DNA of 64,000 nucleotides from Rhodoluna limnophila (lineage in GTDB: Bacteria > Actinomycetota > Actinomycetes > Actinomycetales > Microbacteriaceae), in the NCBI GenBank assembly GCA_945883505.1, contig CAMCXL010000007.1, forward strand, positions 26,453 through 90,452, given 5' to 3'. The position numbers and the translations under genes were made by a program. Below, one piece after another: positions 51,241-61,516 of the stretch (position 1 is its first letter; the number at the start of each line of letters is the position of its first letter). Under the pieces are notes generated by a model that saw only the letters and a list, made by a program, of their open reading frames with translations, made no database searches and was not told where the DNA came from.

Positions 51241-52331
51241 GCGTAAGTTCCGGTCAACCTCACCGCTCCACCCTCAACGCCCTTGGCGCTTGTTACAAAA
51301 CCGGAAACATCGCTTGCAGTTTGAATCACGCCAAGCTGCCAGGTCTTCACACCCAGAGAATTTAGCTTCTTTGAAATCTCTGCTGCTTTTGTGGCATCAA
51401 CTACAGCAGCAAAACCCAAACCAAGATTCCAGGTTCCCTCAAGGGATTCAAGCGAATACGCTCCCCACTCAGCCAAAACTCTAAACACTTGATCTGGTGA
51501 CCAAGTAGATCTCTCAACTTCCAAAGAAATTCCTGCAGGAAGAACACGCGACAGGTTCGCAGCAATGCCGCCACCAGTGATGTGAGAAAGTGCGTGCACC
51601 GAATCCCCAAGCTCTGATTCCAGAAGCTGGTTCAAAATTCCTGTGTAGAGCATGGTTGGCTCAAGCAAAACTTCGCCCAAAGACTTGGCTCCAAACTCCG
51701 GGACAGTTTTTTTGTAATCAAGCTTGCTGTCGGCGATGATCTTTCGAACCAGTGAGTATCCGTTGGAGTGAAGCCCTGAAGATTCAAGCCCTAGAACAAC
51801 ATCGCCTACCTTTACTTTCTCTGGTCCCAAAGCCTTGGCAGCTTCAACAACGCCAACTGCAGCACCTGCAACGTCGTAGTCGTTAGGGCCCAGTAATCCA
51901 GGATGTTCGGCGGTTTCACCGCCGAGCAATGCCACGTCCACCTTTTGACAAGCCTCAGCAATTCCGCGAACAATATCGGCGATGCGATTTGGAACAAGTT
52001 TTCCGCAGGCAATGTAGTCGGTCATAAATAAACTCTTGGCCCCCATCACGACGATGTCATCGACCACCATTCCAACTAGATCTTGGCCGATGGTGTCGTG
52101 CTTGTCAATCGCTTGGGCAATTGCAACCTTGGTGCCGACTCCGTCGGTTGAAGTTGCAAGAAGTGGTTGGTTGTATGACTTTAGAAAAGAAACGTCCATG
52201 GCTCCGGCGAAACCGCCAAGGGAACCAAAAACACGATCGTTGTGTGTTGCGCTGACTGCTTTTTTCATCAAAGAAACAGCAAGATCGCCGGCTTCGGTAT
52301 CTACGCCGCTAGCGGCGTAGGCGTCAGTCAT
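51237..52331 (-). CDS. purM: Phosphoribosylformylglycinamidine cyclo-ligase (AIR synthase)
   Basis: 364 residues. GSLGGFAGAMDVSFLKSYNQPLLATSTDGVGTKV, the conserved VVDDIVVMGAKSLFMTDYIACG and LGGETAEHPG blocks, and HITGGGIAANLSRVLP. Step 5 of purine synthesis. ATG at 52331 overlaps the purF 3' end by 8 nt. Converges on the ABC ATPase gene. Confidence 0.96.
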   Translation of the reverse strand: MTDAYAASGVDTEAGDLAVSLMKKAVSATHNDRVFGSLGGFAGAMDVSFLKSYNQPLLATSTDGVGTKVAIAQAIDKHDTIGQDLVGMVVDDIVVMGAKSLFMTDYIACGKLVPNRIADIVRGIAEACQKVDVALLGGETAEHPGLLGPNDYDVAGAAVGVVEAAKALGPEKVKVGDVVLGLESSGLHSNGYSLVRKIIADSKLDYKKTVPEFGAKSLGEVLLEPTMLYTGILNQLLESELGDSVHALSHITGGGIAANLSRVLPAGISLEVERSTWSPDQVFRVLAEWGAYSLESLEGTWNLGLGFAAVVDATKAAEISKKLNSLGVKTWQLGVIQTASDVSGFVTSAKGVEGGAVRLTGTYA

Positions 52332-53835
52332 TGGCCACCTTGTTGAATGATCCGTCTACTGGAATCGAAGCAACACCTTTTTCTAGAAGGTTCTTACCCA
52401 AGCGGTCTGCGGTTGGTAATTCAATCGGGTAGGTTCCTGTGAAGCAGGCTGTGCAGAGCTCAGACTCTTTTTGCTCGGAGGCTGCAATCATTCCCTCTTT
52501 CGAGAGGTAGCCCAGGGTATCTGCACCAATTGATGCGCGAACATCATCGGGGGCAAGTCCTGTTGCAATAAGTTCTGCACGGGTAGCAAAGTCCACCCCG
52601 TAGAAACACGGCCAGGTAATCGGTGGGGATGAAATCCTCACATGGATTTCTTTAGCTCCTGCTTCACGAAGCATTTGAACAAGGGCTCGCTGGGTGTTGC
52701 CACGAACGATGGAATCATCGACCACGATGATTCTCTTGCCCTTAATTACTTCTTTTAGAGGATTGAGTTTCAGTCTGATTCCAAGCTGACGAATGGTTTG
52801 GCTTGGTTCGATAAAGGTACGACCTACGTAGGCGTTCTTAACCAGTCCATGGCCAAAAGGAATTCCTGATTCTTGGCTATAGCCAATGGCTGCTGGGGTT
52901 CCAGAATCAGGGGTTGGTATAACTAGGTCTGCTTCAACTGGGAATTCTCGGGCTAGGGCTTTACCCATATCTACTCTTGCGTCATAGACCACGCGACCAT
53001 TGATGCTGGTATCTGGCCTTGCCAGATACACATATTCAAAGACGCAGCCCGCACGCTTTGTTTTTCCAAACATCGTCGAGCGAAGACCGTTTTCGTCAAT
53101 CACGATTAGTTCGCCAGGTTCAACCTCGCGAACAAAGGATGCTCCAACAATATCTAGGGCAGCAGACTCAGAGGCAACCACCCAGCCTCGCTCTAGTCTT
53201 CCAAGAACAAGGGGTCTAACACCTTGGGGATCACGCGCTGCATACAACGTCTGCTCATCCATGAACACCAAAGAAAATGCCCCACGGACTTTAGGCAGCA
53301 ATTCCATTGCCGTTCCCTCGAGGGAGTTATCTGGGTTTCCGGCAAGCAGTGCAGTTAGCACTGCGGTGTCTGTTGTGTTGCCACCGGTGATCTCGTTATC
53401 TGACTGATCCGGGTAGCGGCTTCGAAGCATCTCGAGAAGTTCTGCGGTATTGGTGAGGTTTCCGTTATGACCTAAAGCCACTGTTCCAGAAGCAGTTCTG
53501 CCAAGGGTTGGTTGAGCATTTCGCCAGCTGGAACTTCCGGTTGTTGAGTATCTGGTATGCCCGATGGCGACGTGGCCAATAAGAGATTCAAGAGCTGATT
53601 CAGAAAAGACTTGGGAGACAAGTCCCATGTCTTTGTATACGACTAGTTTTTTTCCGTTAGAGGTAGCGATACCGGCTGATTCTTGTCCTCTGTGCTGAAG
53701 TGCATAAAGACCGAAGTAAGTGAGCTTTGCTACTTCTTCTCCGGGGGCCCAAACTCCAAATACGCCACACTGGTCCTGCGGACCTTTTTCTCCTGGAAGA
53801 AGGTCGTGGTTTAGTTGTCCGTCCCCGCGCATCAC
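52324..53835 (-). CDS. purF: Amidophosphoribosyltransferase
   Basis: 503 residues. Short propeptide, then the N-terminal nucleophile Cys23 in DQCGVFGVWAPGE (exposed after cleavage), glutaminase loop ALQHRGQESAGI, GHTRYSTTGSS, and the PRPP motif IIVVDDSIVRGNT; C-terminal Cys residues (ELCTACFTGTYP) suggest the Fe-S cluster form. First committed step of purine synthesis. GTG 53835 or ATG 53832 both possible; the start overlaps the gene before it. Confidence 0.96.
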   Translation of the reverse strand: MMRGDGQLNHDLLPGEKGPQDQCGVFGVWAPGEEVAKLTYFGLYALQHRGQESAGIATSNGKKLVVYKDMGLVSQVFSESALESLIGHVAIGHTRYSTTGSSSWRNAQPTLGRTASGTVALGHNGNLTNTAELLEMLRSRYPDQSDNEITGGNTTDTAVLTALLAGNPDNSLEGTAMELLPKVRGAFSLVFMDEQTLYAARDPQGVRPLVLGRLERGWVVASESAALDIVGASFVREVEPGELIVIDENGLRSTMFGKTKRAGCVFEYVYLARPDTSINGRVVYDARVDMGKALAREFPVEADLVIPTPDSGTPAAIGYSQESGIPFGHGLVKNAYVGRTFIEPSQTIRQLGIRLKLNPLKEVIKGKRIIVVDDSIVRGNTQRALVQMLREAGAKEIHVRISSPPITWPCFYGVDFATRAELIATGLAPDDVRASIGADTLGYLSKEGMIAASEQKESELCTACFTGTYPIELPTADRLGKNLLEKGVASIPVDGSFNKVAND

Positions 53836-54092
53836 TCTACAATTTTAGTGGCCTGAAGCTTTCTGCCACGCTTTCTCAAAATCAAGTCAAAAAACAGTGC
53901 GAGCAATATCCCAATACCGCCTCCGGCGATTCCCCCGAACACCACAAGTAATCCAACAATCTCCGGTGAGGCAAGACCCCAGATAAGAGCCACAAAGATT
54001 CCAAGCAGGAAACCGGTTAGAGAAAATTGAAGATACTTCGGAGCTCGCCTGATGCTTACCTCTTCCGAGGAAACAATTGGGTTTTGGCTCAT
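53832..54092 (-). CDS. Small two-TM protein beside purF
   Basis: 86 residues: polar start (MSQNPIVSSEEVSIRRAPKY), two Gly-rich TM segments (about 25-45 and 49-71: SLTGFLLGIFVALIWG and GLLVVFGGIAGGGIGILLALFF), and a basic end. Function unknown; an equivalent small protein is conserved next to purF in many Actinobacteria. ATG overlaps the stop of the SCP2-like gene (ATGA). Confidence 0.75.
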   Translation of the reverse strand: MSQNPIVSSEEVSIRRAPKYLQFSLTGFLLGIFVALIWGLASPEIVGLLVVFGGIAGGGIGILLALFFDLILRKRGRKLQATKIVE

Positions 54093-54448
54093 GGTTTAAA
54101 TATAGGGAACAATCCAGCCAGATCTGACCGATTCCCCGAGGCCGACAGCTTGGCTTTTGAAGTCAACTCTTCAAAAGTGATGCGTCCAAGAGCAAGCTCA
54201 ACGAAGCTTTCTGGATCCATCTCAACCACGTTGGCCGGGGTGCCTCTTTTATGGCTTGGTCCCTCAACGCACTGCACCGCCCCAAGGGGCGGTACCCGAA
54301 CCTCGACCGCGTTTCCAGGGTGATTGCTTCCCAATTCTTCGAGTAAGAACCTAACTGCAGTGGCTAGCCGCTCATCGCTTACCGAACCTTCAAGGTAAGC
54401 CTGAATGGCGAGCTCCCCATCTGGCTTGGCTATCTTTCGGCGCATCAC
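54089..54448 (-). CDS. Sterol-carrier (SCP2-like) family protein
   Basis: 119 residues. VEVRVPPLGAVQCVEGPSHKRGTPANVVEMDPESFVELALGRITFEE is a good match to the MDMPI/SCP2-like family, a lipid-binding alpha/beta fold with WXXLXXG-type ending here LALGRITFEEL. Ligand unknown; nearly always found at the pur locus of Actinobacteria. GTG (54448) or the following ATG (54445) starts it. Divergent from purD. Confidence 0.8.
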   Translation of the reverse strand: MMRRKIAKPDGELAIQAYLEGSVSDERLATAVRFLLEELGSNHPGNAVEVRVPPLGAVQCVEGPSHKRGTPANVVEMDPESFVELALGRITFEELTSKAKLSASGNRSDLAGLFPIFKP

Positions 54449-54488
54449 AGCCCCCAGCCTACAAACTTCACCGCATTCTCAAGCTAAC

Positions 54489-54494
54489 TAAACT
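54489..54494 (+). promoter_or_regulatory. -10 element for purD (leaderless)
   Basis: TAAACT, 7 nt before ATG 54502; no ribosome binding site. It would drive purD-purC-purS-purQ-purL. No PurR-like palindrome or purine riboswitch was seen. Confidence 0.45.
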
Positions 54495-54501
54495 TGTTGA
54501 A

Positions 54502-55725
54502 ATGAAGATCCTGGTTTTGGGCCAAGGTGCCAGAGAGCACGCAATAGTAAAAGCCCTGCTTAGAACCGGAACAGACAAGAACGACATTCTGGTTGCCCCG
54601 GGAAACGTTGGCATCGCCAAACAAGTTCTTTGCGAAAAAAATCTAGACCCCACAGATCCCTTGGAAGTATCGAAATTTGCCCTCGAGCGCGGAATCGAAC
54701 TTGCCATCATCGGACCGGAGGCTCCCCTCGTGGCAGGAGTCTCCGATGCTCTTAGGTCTCAAGGCATTGCTGTTTTTGGTCCGAGCAAGTTAGCTGCCCA
54801 GCTTGAGGGAAGTAAATCTTTCGCCAAGCAAGTGATGGCAGCAGCCGGTGTTCCAACCGCAATGGCGAGGCAGTGCAAAACACTTGCTGAAGTTGAACAG
54901 GCGATGGAGGACTTTGGTGCCCCGTTCGTGATCAAGGCCGATGGCCTAGCGGCAGGAAAAGGTGTCATCGTCACTGACGACTCTGCTGCAGCACTCGAGC
55001 ACGCAGCACAGTTTATTGAAATGGGAATCCTGGTCGAAGAGTATCTATCGGGACCGGAAGTTAGTTTGTTCTTTTTATCTGACGGGGTATCGGTGATGCC
55101 GCTAACTCCGGCTCAGGATTTCAAGCGTGCATTCGATTATGACCTAGGACCAAACACCGGAGGCATGGGTGCCTATAGTCCCCTTCCTTGGTTGGATGAA
55201 GACTTCATTCAAAAAGTTGAAGAGGCCGTTGCACTTCCAACCATTCAAGAACTTGCAAGACTCGGTGCTCCCTTTGTTGGGCTTTTATATTGCGGACTAA
55301 TTGTCACCGAGCGCGGCATCAGAGTAATTGAGTTCAACGCCCGCTTCGGTGATCCAGAAACCCAGGTGGTGCTTGGAAGATTGATCACCCCACTCGATGG
55401 GCTGCTATACAAAGCAGCCACCGGCCATCTCGATTCGGCTCCCGAGGCGCAGTTCAGCCTGGACAAGGCAGTGACCGTAGTGCTCGCGTCAGAAGGTTAT
55501 CCAACAACCCAAGCTGAGGTTAGAGAAGTAAAGGGCATAGAAAAAGCAGAAAGAGTCACAGGTGTTGAAGTTTGCTACGCCTCCGCTGTTGGAAGAGTCT
55601 TATCTGTTGTTGCAACCGGAAAAAGTTTCAAGCAAGCCAGAAAGCGCGCCTATAAAGCAATAGCCAAGATAAAGCTCGAAGGTTCGCACTACCGCCACGA
55701 TATAGCGGCGAAAGTGGCTGAGTAA
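54502..55725 (+). CDS. purD: Phosphoribosylamine--glycine ligase (GAR synthetase)
   Basis: 407 residues, ATP-grasp enzyme. MKILVLGQGAREHAI at the start, SKSFAKQVMAAAGVPTA, FVIKADGLAAGKGVIV and GLIVTERGIRVIEFNARFGDPETQ with the Mg2+ ligands. Step 2 of purine synthesis. Starts the plus-strand pur series; a single base separates its stop from purC. Confidence 0.96.
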   Translation: MKILVLGQGAREHAIVKALLRTGTDKNDILVAPGNVGIAKQVLCEKNLDPTDPLEVSKFALERGIELAIIGPEAPLVAGVSDALRSQGIAVFGPSKLAAQLEGSKSFAKQVMAAAGVPTAMARQCKTLAEVEQAMEDFGAPFVIKADGLAAGKGVIVTDDSAAALEHAAQFIEMGILVEEYLSGPEVSLFFLSDGVSVMPLTPAQDFKRAFDYDLGPNTGGMGAYSPLPWLDEDFIQKVEEAVALPTIQELARLGAPFVGLLYCGLIVTERGIRVIEFNARFGDPETQVVLGRLITPLDGLLYKAATGHLDSAPEAQFSLDKAVTVVLASEGYPTTQAEVREVKGIEKAERVTGVEVCYASAVGRVLSVVATGKSFKQARKRAYKAIAKIKLEGSHYRHDIAAKVAE

Positions 55726-55726
55726 G

Positions 55727-56593
55727 GTGCCAGAAGTTATCCCCGGTTGGAAACATCTTTACAGCGGCAAGGTAAGAGATCTGTACGAGAGCGAAGACCC
55801 TAAGAAGTCGAATTTGATTTTGATTGTTGCATCCGATCGGATCAGTGCCTTCGATAACATCTTGGAGCCGGAAATTCCAGGAAAGGGTGAGAGCCTCACC
55901 GCTGTTACTAATTTTTGGTTTGAAAGACTCGATGTTCCAAATCACCTAGCAAGTGGTGTTCAGGTTCCGCAGCAAGTTGCTAGAAGAGCAACGGTTGCCA
56001 AAAAACTGTCGATGTATCCAATCGAGTGTGTGGTGCGTGGATATATCGCAGGCTCTGGATACCAAGAGTATTTGGCTACCGGTTCCCTCTGCGGAATAAC
56101 TCTTCCCGCAGGGCTCAAAGACGGCGATAAATTGCCCGAACCCATTTTCACACCCGCCTTCAAGGCCGAGCTTGGCGGTCACGATGAGAACATCAGCTTT
56201 GAAGAAGTTATCAAAATAGTTGGCGAAGAAGTTGCGCTCAAGCTTCGAGAGCTTTCGCACTTGGTTTATGAAAAAGCCAGCCTGATTGCTAATCAGGCTG
56301 GCCTTATCTTGGCCGATACCAAGTTCGAGTTCGGAACAGATCCAGAGACCAACCAGATTGTTTTGGGCGATGAAGTTCTAACTCCTGATTCGAGTAGGTA
56401 CTGGGATAGAGCTTCATATGAGCAAGGCAACCGAAACATAAGCTTCGATAAGCAAATTGTTCGTAACTGGCTACTTGCAAATTGGGATCCGAAAGCTGGT
56501 TCAAAGCCTCCGGTGCTAGATGCTGAGGTTGTTGCACTTACTTCTTCTAAGTACGCGGAGTTGCGCGAAAAGCTCGAGGCAACAAAGCAGTAA
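55727..56593 (+). CDS. purC: SAICAR synthetase
   Basis: 288 residues. GKVRDLYES, LILIVASDRISAFDNILEPEIPGKGE, YPIECVVRGYIAGSGYQEY and LADTKFEFG are the standard PurC blocks. GTG start one base after the purD stop. Adds aspartate to CAIR. Slightly longer than the E. coli protein (237), as in the actinobacterial/yeast-like type. Confidence 0.95.
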   Translation: MPEVIPGWKHLYSGKVRDLYESEDPKKSNLILIVASDRISAFDNILEPEIPGKGESLTAVTNFWFERLDVPNHLASGVQVPQQVARRATVAKKLSMYPIECVVRGYIAGSGYQEYLATGSLCGITLPAGLKDGDKLPEPIFTPAFKAELGGHDENISFEEVIKIVGEEVALKLRELSHLVYEKASLIANQAGLILADTKFEFGTDPETNQIVLGDEVLTPDSSRYWDRASYEQGNRNISFDKQIVRNWLLANWDPKAGSKPPVLDAEVVALTSSKYAELREKLEATKQ

Positions 56594-56641
56594 ACTACTG
56601 GTATTCCGAAGTTTTTTTAGCTCGCCATAGGGGGCCAAAAG

Positions 56642-56893
56642 TTGCCGAAAATTATTGTCCAGGTAATGCCTAAGCAGGACCTTCTAGACCCCCAGGGAAA
56701 AGCTGTTGCCAGAGCCCTCGAGAGATCCGGACACCAGGCCATAAAGGCAGTGCGCATCGGCAAAAGAATTGAACTTTACTACGCAACTACCCCAACTGAT
56801 GCACAGCTTCAAGAAGCCCAAAAAATTGCCGAGAATTTCTTGTCTAACGGCGTCATCGAAGACGTTGTTGAAGTTTTCATCGAGCAGGACTAG
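56642..56893 (+). CDS. purS: FGAM synthetase subunit PurS
   Basis: 83 residues; [29 protein letters not shown] and [12 protein letters not shown] are typical. Bridges PurQ and PurL in the three-part FGAM synthetase. TTG start, with AGGGGGCC 6 nt upstream as ribosome binding site. The 48-nt gap after purC has a T tract but no clear hairpin. Confidence 0.93.
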   Translation: MPKIIVQVMPKQDLLDPQGKAVARALERSGHQAIKAVRIGKRIELYYATTPTDAQLQEAQKIAENFLSNGVIEDVVEVFIEQD

Positions 56894-56901
56894 CTAAACC
56901 C

Positions 56902-57597
56902 ATGAAAATCGGTGTTGTCACTTTCCCAGGTTCCCTAGATGACCGCGACGCAGCTCGCGCCATCAGGCTGGCGGGTGGGGAGCCGGTAGCGCTATGGCAC
57001 GCCGATAGTTCAATCAAAAAAGTAGACGCTGTTGTTCTGCCCGGTGGCTTTAGCTATGGCGATTACCTTCGCTGCGGAGCAATTGCCGCCCAGGCACCAA
57101 TCATGAAATCAATCATTAAAAAAGCAGGCCAAGGACTTCCAGTTCTTGGCATTTGCAACGGTTTCCAGATCCTGGTTGAGTCACACCTTTTACCTGGTGG
57201 ACTAATTAGAAACGAGAAGCAGCACTTCGTTTGCCGAGACCAGAAGCTTCGGGTCGAAAACATCGACTCGGCTTGGACTAGCGAATTTCAAGTGGGCGAT
57301 GAAATCACCATTCCGCTTAAAAACGGCGAGGGTGGCTATATCGCAACAGAGGAAACTCTCAAGATGCTAGAAGGTGAAGGCAGGGTTGTATTTAGATATC
57401 TAGAGGTGAACCCGAACGGTTCGATGAACGATATCGCAGGACTTAGAAACGAACGCGGCAACGTGGTTGGCCTGATGCCTCACCCGGAGCACGCAGTTGA
57501 GCCAGGCTTTGGTCCAGACTCTCCGGTTGCCATGCGTTCAGGCATCGATGGTCTCAAGATTTTCCAGTCGGTACTGAAATCGGTGATCACCGCGTGA
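56902..57597 (+). CDS. purQ: FGAM synthetase glutaminase subunit PurQ
   Basis: 231 residues, class I glutamine amidotransferase: nucleophile Cys in [11 protein letters not shown], His/Glu in [11 protein letters not shown]. Supplies ammonia to PurL. ATG start 8 nt after purS; stop overlaps the purL start (GTGA). Confidence 0.96.
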   Translation: MKIGVVTFPGSLDDRDAARAIRLAGGEPVALWHADSSIKKVDAVVLPGGFSYGDYLRCGAIAAQAPIMKSIIKKAGQGLPVLGICNGFQILVESHLLPGGLIRNEKQHFVCRDQKLRVENIDSAWTSEFQVGDEITIPLKNGEGGYIATEETLKMLEGEGRVVFRYLEVNPNGSMNDIAGLRNERGNVVGLMPHPEHAVEPGFGPDSPVAMRSGIDGLKIFQSVLKSVITA

Positions 57598-59876
57598 TCA
57601 TCGATACCGTCAAGCAATCCAAAATAGAGCCCGACAAAGATCAGCCCTTCGCAGCCCTGGGCTTAAAGGAAGAAGAGTACGACTCAATCAGGGAAATCCT
57701 TGGAAGGCGTCCGACTTCTTCTGAGCTAGCGATGTATTCGGTTATGTGGTCCGAGCACTGCAGCTACAAGTCCTCAAAGATTTACCTTCGTCAGTTCGGC
57801 GAGAAAGTTACACCAGAGATGAAAAAGCACCTTCTGGTTGGCATGGGTGAAAACGCCGGGGTAGTTGACATCGGCGAAGGACTAGCTGTTACCTTCAAGG
57901 TCGAAAGCCACAACCACCCGAGTTATATCGAACCCTTCCAGGGAGCTGCCACCGGTATTGGTGGAATCGTAAGAGATATCTTGACCATGGGCGCAAGACC
58001 AATTGCGGTTATGGATCAGCTTCGCTTTGGTGCTCCCGAGCACCCCGACACCGCTCGAGTGGTTCACGGCGTTGTTGACGGTATTTCTTTTTATGGCAAC
58101 TGTCTAGGGCTACCGAACATCGGAGGCGAAACTGTCTTTGACAAGGTCTACCAGGGAAACCCACTGGTTAACGCCCTGAGCATTGGAGCCTTGAAGCACG
58201 AAGACCTCAAACTTGCCAAGGCTGACAAAGCAGGCGATCTGGTTATTTTGTTTGGAGCAAGAACCGGCGCCGATGGAATCGGTGGCGTTTCTGTGCTCGC
58301 ATCTGAAACTTTTGACGCCGATGGACCATCTCGAAGACCAGCAGTTCAAGTTGGTGACCCATTTGCCGAAAAGGTTTTGATCGAGTGCTGCCTTGAGTTA
58401 TTTGCAGCTGGTTGTGTATCCGGTATTCAAGACCTCGGTGGTGCTGGTATTTCTTGTGCGACTAGTGAGCTTGCATCCAACGGTGGTAAGGGCATGAAGG
58501 TTCAGCTCAAGAAGGTACTGCTTCGCGATGAGTCACTCACCCCCGAAGAGATCCTGATGAGTGAGTCTCAGGAGCGAATGATGGCTATCGTTCCTAAAAA
58601 GCACCTCAGGGCCTTCAAGAAAATTGTCAACAGGCACGAAGTTGAATACTCGGTGCTTGGCAAGGTCATCAGAAAAGACCGACTGTTGATAAACTGGGGT
58701 AAGGAAGAAATTGTTAATGTGCCACCTCGAACAGTGGCTCACGATGGCCCGGTATACGAAAGACCGGTGAGAAAGCCGAAGTGGCAGAAGTCACTAAACG
58801 AAGACTCAGTTCAATCCCGCGGTCTTTACCGCGCTAATGAGAACTCAACCGATTTGGCTTCCCAGTTTGTGCAAATCGTCTCTTCTCCGAACCAGGCCGA
58901 TAAGTCCTACGTGACCGATCAGTATGACCGCTACGTCGGTGGAAACACCGCTCTTGCATACCCTGATGGCGCCGGAATGATTCGCGTCTCTGAAGTATCA
59001 GGGCTTGGGGTCGCTCTTGCAACCGATGCCAACGGCAGATATTGTCAACTAGATCCATACCAGGGAGCACAACTTGCTCTTGCTGAGGCCTATAGAAACG
59101 TTGCAACCAGTGGCGCCAAGCCACTGGCCGTGACTAATTGTTTGAACTTTGGTTCTCCTGAGAACCCAGAGGTGATGTGGCAGTTCAAGCAAGCAACTAC
59201 CGGTTTGGCCGATGCCTGCCTAGCACTTGAAATTCCGGTCACCGGTGGAAACGTTAGTTTCTATAACCAAACCGGTGACACAGCAATTTATCCAACTCCG
59301 GTAGTTGGAGTGCTTGGCGTAATCGACGATGTTGCAAGACGGATTCCTTCCGGTTGGCAAGACGAGGGAAATAATATTTATTTGCTCGGCGTCACAAAAG
59401 ATGAATTAGATGGCTCGGTTTGGGCCGAGGTAGTTCACGATCACTTGGGTGGTCTTCCGCCAACGGTTAATCTCTCTCACGAGAAGGCCCTCGCGGAACT
59501 GCTGCACGGGGCAAGCCTTCAGGGACTTATTGCCTCGGCAACCGATTTATCTGAAGCCGGTCTTGCTCAGGCCCTGACCGAATCGGTCCTTCGATTCAAC
59601 ATGGGAGCTAGGGTTTGGATCACAGAGATTTGTGAAAGAGACGCCGTGGATAAAACCGCTGCGCTGTTTTCTGAAAGCACCGGTCGTGTGCTTGTGAGCG
59701 TCGGCCGCGAGGACGATGTGAAGTTCGTTGGTCTTTGTGATGCAAGGAGCATTCCGGTACTTCGAATTGGTGTCACCGATAACACCGGCGAGCTAGAGAT
59801 TCAAGACCTGGCCACCTGGAAAATAGACGAGCTAAGAACACCTTGGAAGGCAACTCTTCCAGAACTGTTTGGTTAG
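57594..59876 (+). CDS. purL: FGAM synthetase ATPase subunit PurL (short type)
   Basis: 760 residues, the short bacterial form that needs PurS and Pur[11 protein letters not shown] at the start, [28 protein letters not shown], then a second half repeating the AIR-synthase-like fold ([20 protein letters not shown]). GTG 57594 overlaps purQ. Last pur gene of the plus-strand series; followed 9 nt later by an unrelated membrane protein. Confidence 0.97.
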   Translation: MIIDTVKQSKIEPDKDQPFAALGLKEEEYDSIREILGRRPTSSELAMYSVMWSEHCSYKSSKIYLRQFGEKVTPEMKKHLLVGMGENAGVVDIGEGLAVTFKVESHNHPSYIEPFQGAATGIGGIVRDILTMGARPIAVMDQLRFGAPEHPDTARVVHGVVDGISFYGNCLGLPNIGGETVFDKVYQGNPLVNALSIGALKHEDLKLAKADKAGDLVILFGARTGADGIGGVSVLASETFDADGPSRRPAVQVGDPFAEKVLIECCLELFAAGCVSGIQDLGGAGISCATSELASNGGKGMKVQLKKVLLRDESLTPEEILMSESQERMMAIVPKKHLRAFKKIVNRHEVEYSVLGKVIRKDRLLINWGKEEIVNVPPRTVAHDGPVYERPVRKPKWQKSLNEDSVQSRGLYRANENSTDLASQFVQIVSSPNQADKSYVTDQYDRYVGGNTALAYPDGAGMIRVSEVSGLGVALATDANGRYCQLDPYQGAQLALAEAYRNVATSGAKPLAVTNCLNFGSPENPEVMWQFKQATTGLADACLALEIPVTGGNVSFYNQTGDTAIYPTPVVGVLGVIDDVARRIPSGWQDEGNNIYLLGVTKDELDGSVWAEVVHDHLGGLPPTVNLSHEKALAELLHGASLQGLIASATDLSEAGLAQALTESVLRFNMGARVWITEICERDAVDKTAALFSESTGRVLVSVGREDDVKFVGLCDARSIPVLRIGVTDNTGELEIQDLATWKIDELRTPWKATLPELFG

Positions 59877-59885
59877 CATTTTGTT

Positions 59886-60269
59886 ATGACCGAAACCCAA
59901 GAAAGGCACCCGATCCGAATTGTGCTCAGGTTGGGCGCAAGCGTCTTTGGCCTTAGTGCTCTTTTCTTGCTTGCCCTACCAGAGCTTTTTCTTGACCTGT
60001 TGGCACTTCCCTCTGGGGCTGACCAGGTCTGGTCAATGCGCATGATTGCGATAACCCTAGTTGCGCTAACTGGCAACATGCTTGCGGTTAGCCTCTATGG
60101 CTCTTTGAAGGGCGTTCGCTTTTCAGCCCGGGTGATGCAGTTTGCGGCCTTTAGCCTTGGGGCTTTGACCCTTGCAATTCCTGCCGAACTTAACTGGTTC
60201 ACGTATTTGTATGCAGCTGTTGGCTTTGGTTTCTCGGCCGCCTACACGGTGTTTTTGTTTCGGCGCTAA
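59886..60269 (+). CDS. Four-TM membrane protein of unknown function
   Basis: 127 residues with four hydrophobic segments (about 17-38, 49-70, 80-97 and 102-122), short loops, and a charged N-terminus. No family recognised; the pattern resembles small DoxX/DUF4345-like or hypothetical actinobacterial proteins but no motif proves this. ATG follows purL by 9 nt; its stop overlaps the next start (TAATG), so it is in the pur transcript or coupled to the epimerase. Confidence 0.7.
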   Translation: MTETQERHPIRIVLRLGASVFGLSALFLLALPELFLDLLALPSGADQVWSMRMIAITLVALTGNMLAVSLYGSLKGVRFSARVMQFAAFSLGALTLAIPAELNWFTYLYAAVGFGFSAAYTVFLFRR

Positions 60270-61174
60270 TGACTAATTCCCTAATCACCCTTACGGACTT
60301 AGCAACCGGGTCAAGTGCAACAATTTCACCAGTTGGTGCCGGTATCTTGGCGCTTGAGCTTTCGGGAATCAAAGTTATCGAGCAGCTAGCCAAAGATCTC
60401 CCAGAACTTTACGCCGGTGTTGTTCTGGCCCCATGGAGCAGCAGGATAGCGGGGGGTAAGTATTCACTCCCCGACGGTAGGAACTTGGAAGTTCCAATCA
60501 ACGAACCGGAGCGAAACAACGCCCTGCATGGTTTGGTTTATAACCGAAGCTTTGAAATAAAGCGTAAATCAGATCAGTCAGTTGAGTTGACAATAGATAT
60601 AGCTGAATCTGCCGGTTATCCGTTTTCGCTCAAGTTAGCTCTTTCTTACGAACTGGAAGACGGGGAGCTTTTTGTTAGCTTTGCGGTTCGCAATCTTTCG
60701 AACCAGAAAGCTCCCTTTGGAATTGCATTTCATCCTTACCTTTCAACCAGCTGGGCCAAAGGCCCAGTGCTTCTCCAGTCCGATGCCAAAACTGTCCTCG
60801 ATCTGGATTCGAACCTGATTGCAACTGGAAAAATCCCAACCGCTTCAAGTGCTAAAGATCTGAGCGTGGGTAAGAAAGTCCTCGCAGCCGGACTAGACGA
60901 TGACTACACCGATCTTTACTTTGAGAAAGGTATTGCAACCACAAAGCTATTGACTGAGGACGGATCAGGTGTTGTGGTTTGGCAAGAGGATATCTTCAAG
61001 CACATCGTGGTATACACAACCGATAGCTTTGAAACTGATTCTGGTCCAATTAGTGCTGTTGCCATTGAACCCTCAACTTCAGAGGTGAATGCCTTCAACT
61101 CTAAGCAGGACTTGATTTGGCTAGAGCCAAATCAAACCCGCTCTGGCAGTTGGGGCATCAAGCTACTGAAGTAA
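60269..61174 (+). CDS. Aldose 1-epimerase family protein
   Basis: 301 residues of the GalM-like beta-sandwich fold. His in NNALHGLVYNRSF and FGIAFHPYLST, and Glu in VAIEPSTSEVNAF, fit the catalytic triad. Converts alpha and beta sugar anomers; galactose mutarotase itself or glucose-6-phosphate epimerase cannot be told apart. ATG overlaps the preceding stop. The 3' end overlaps a converging lipoprotein gene by 12 nt. Confidence 0.87.
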   Translation: MTNSLITLTDLATGSSATISPVGAGILALELSGIKVIEQLAKDLPELYAGVVLAPWSSRIAGGKYSLPDGRNLEVPINEPERNNALHGLVYNRSFEIKRKSDQSVELTIDIAESAGYPFSLKLALSYELEDGELFVSFAVRNLSNQKAPFGIAFHPYLSTSWAKGPVLLQSDAKTVLDLDSNLIATGKIPTASSAKDLSVGKKVLAAGLDDDYTDLYFEKGIATTKLLTEDGSGVVVWQEDIFKHIVVYTTDSFETDSGPISAVAIEPSTSEVNAFNSKQDLIWLEPNQTRSGSWGIKLLK

Positions 61175-61516
61175 CTGGCCGATGCCGGTGAAGTCAAACA
61201 TCACTCCGCTTAGCATGCACTGAACACCAATTTCAGATGCTGCAGCTGAAGCTGCAGCGGCATCAATTTCGGCTCCCTCGAGAGCGGCGGCTAAGGCATC
61301 GATGCGAGGAGCCAAGCCTTCTCCGGCTAGCGATTGAACTTTGCTGCGGAGAGTTTGGGCAATGCTTTGTGGGTTTAGGGTGTCCAGGTTCACTTCGGTT
61401 CCGCTAACCACAAGCGCTAGTTCCTTGCAGGCGGCAGCGTCGTTTTCGTCTCCGCCTAAGACTGAACACCCGGTAAGTAAAAACACTGAAGCTAGAGAAA
61501 GAGCAAGTATTTTCAC
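61163..61516 (-). CDS. Small lipoprotein of unknown function
   Basis: 117 residues: lipoprotein signal MKILALSLASVFLLTGC (Cys17), a short acidic linker, then a helical Ala-rich domain with two more Cys (AAACKEL, GVQCMLS). No family recognised. ATG overlaps the stop of the upstream gene (ATGA-type, 61513-61516). Confidence 0.75.
   Translation of the reverse strand: MKILALSLASVFLLTGCSVLGGDENDAAACKELALVVSGTEVNLDTLNPQSIAQTLRSKVQSLAGEGLAPRIDALAAALEGAEIDAAAASAAASEIGVQCMLSGVMFDFTGIGQLLQ

Noticed and set aside
56594..56641. Terminator between purC and purS
   Set aside because: There is a run of T but no preceding stable hairpin, and the genes are of one pathway and in the same direction.
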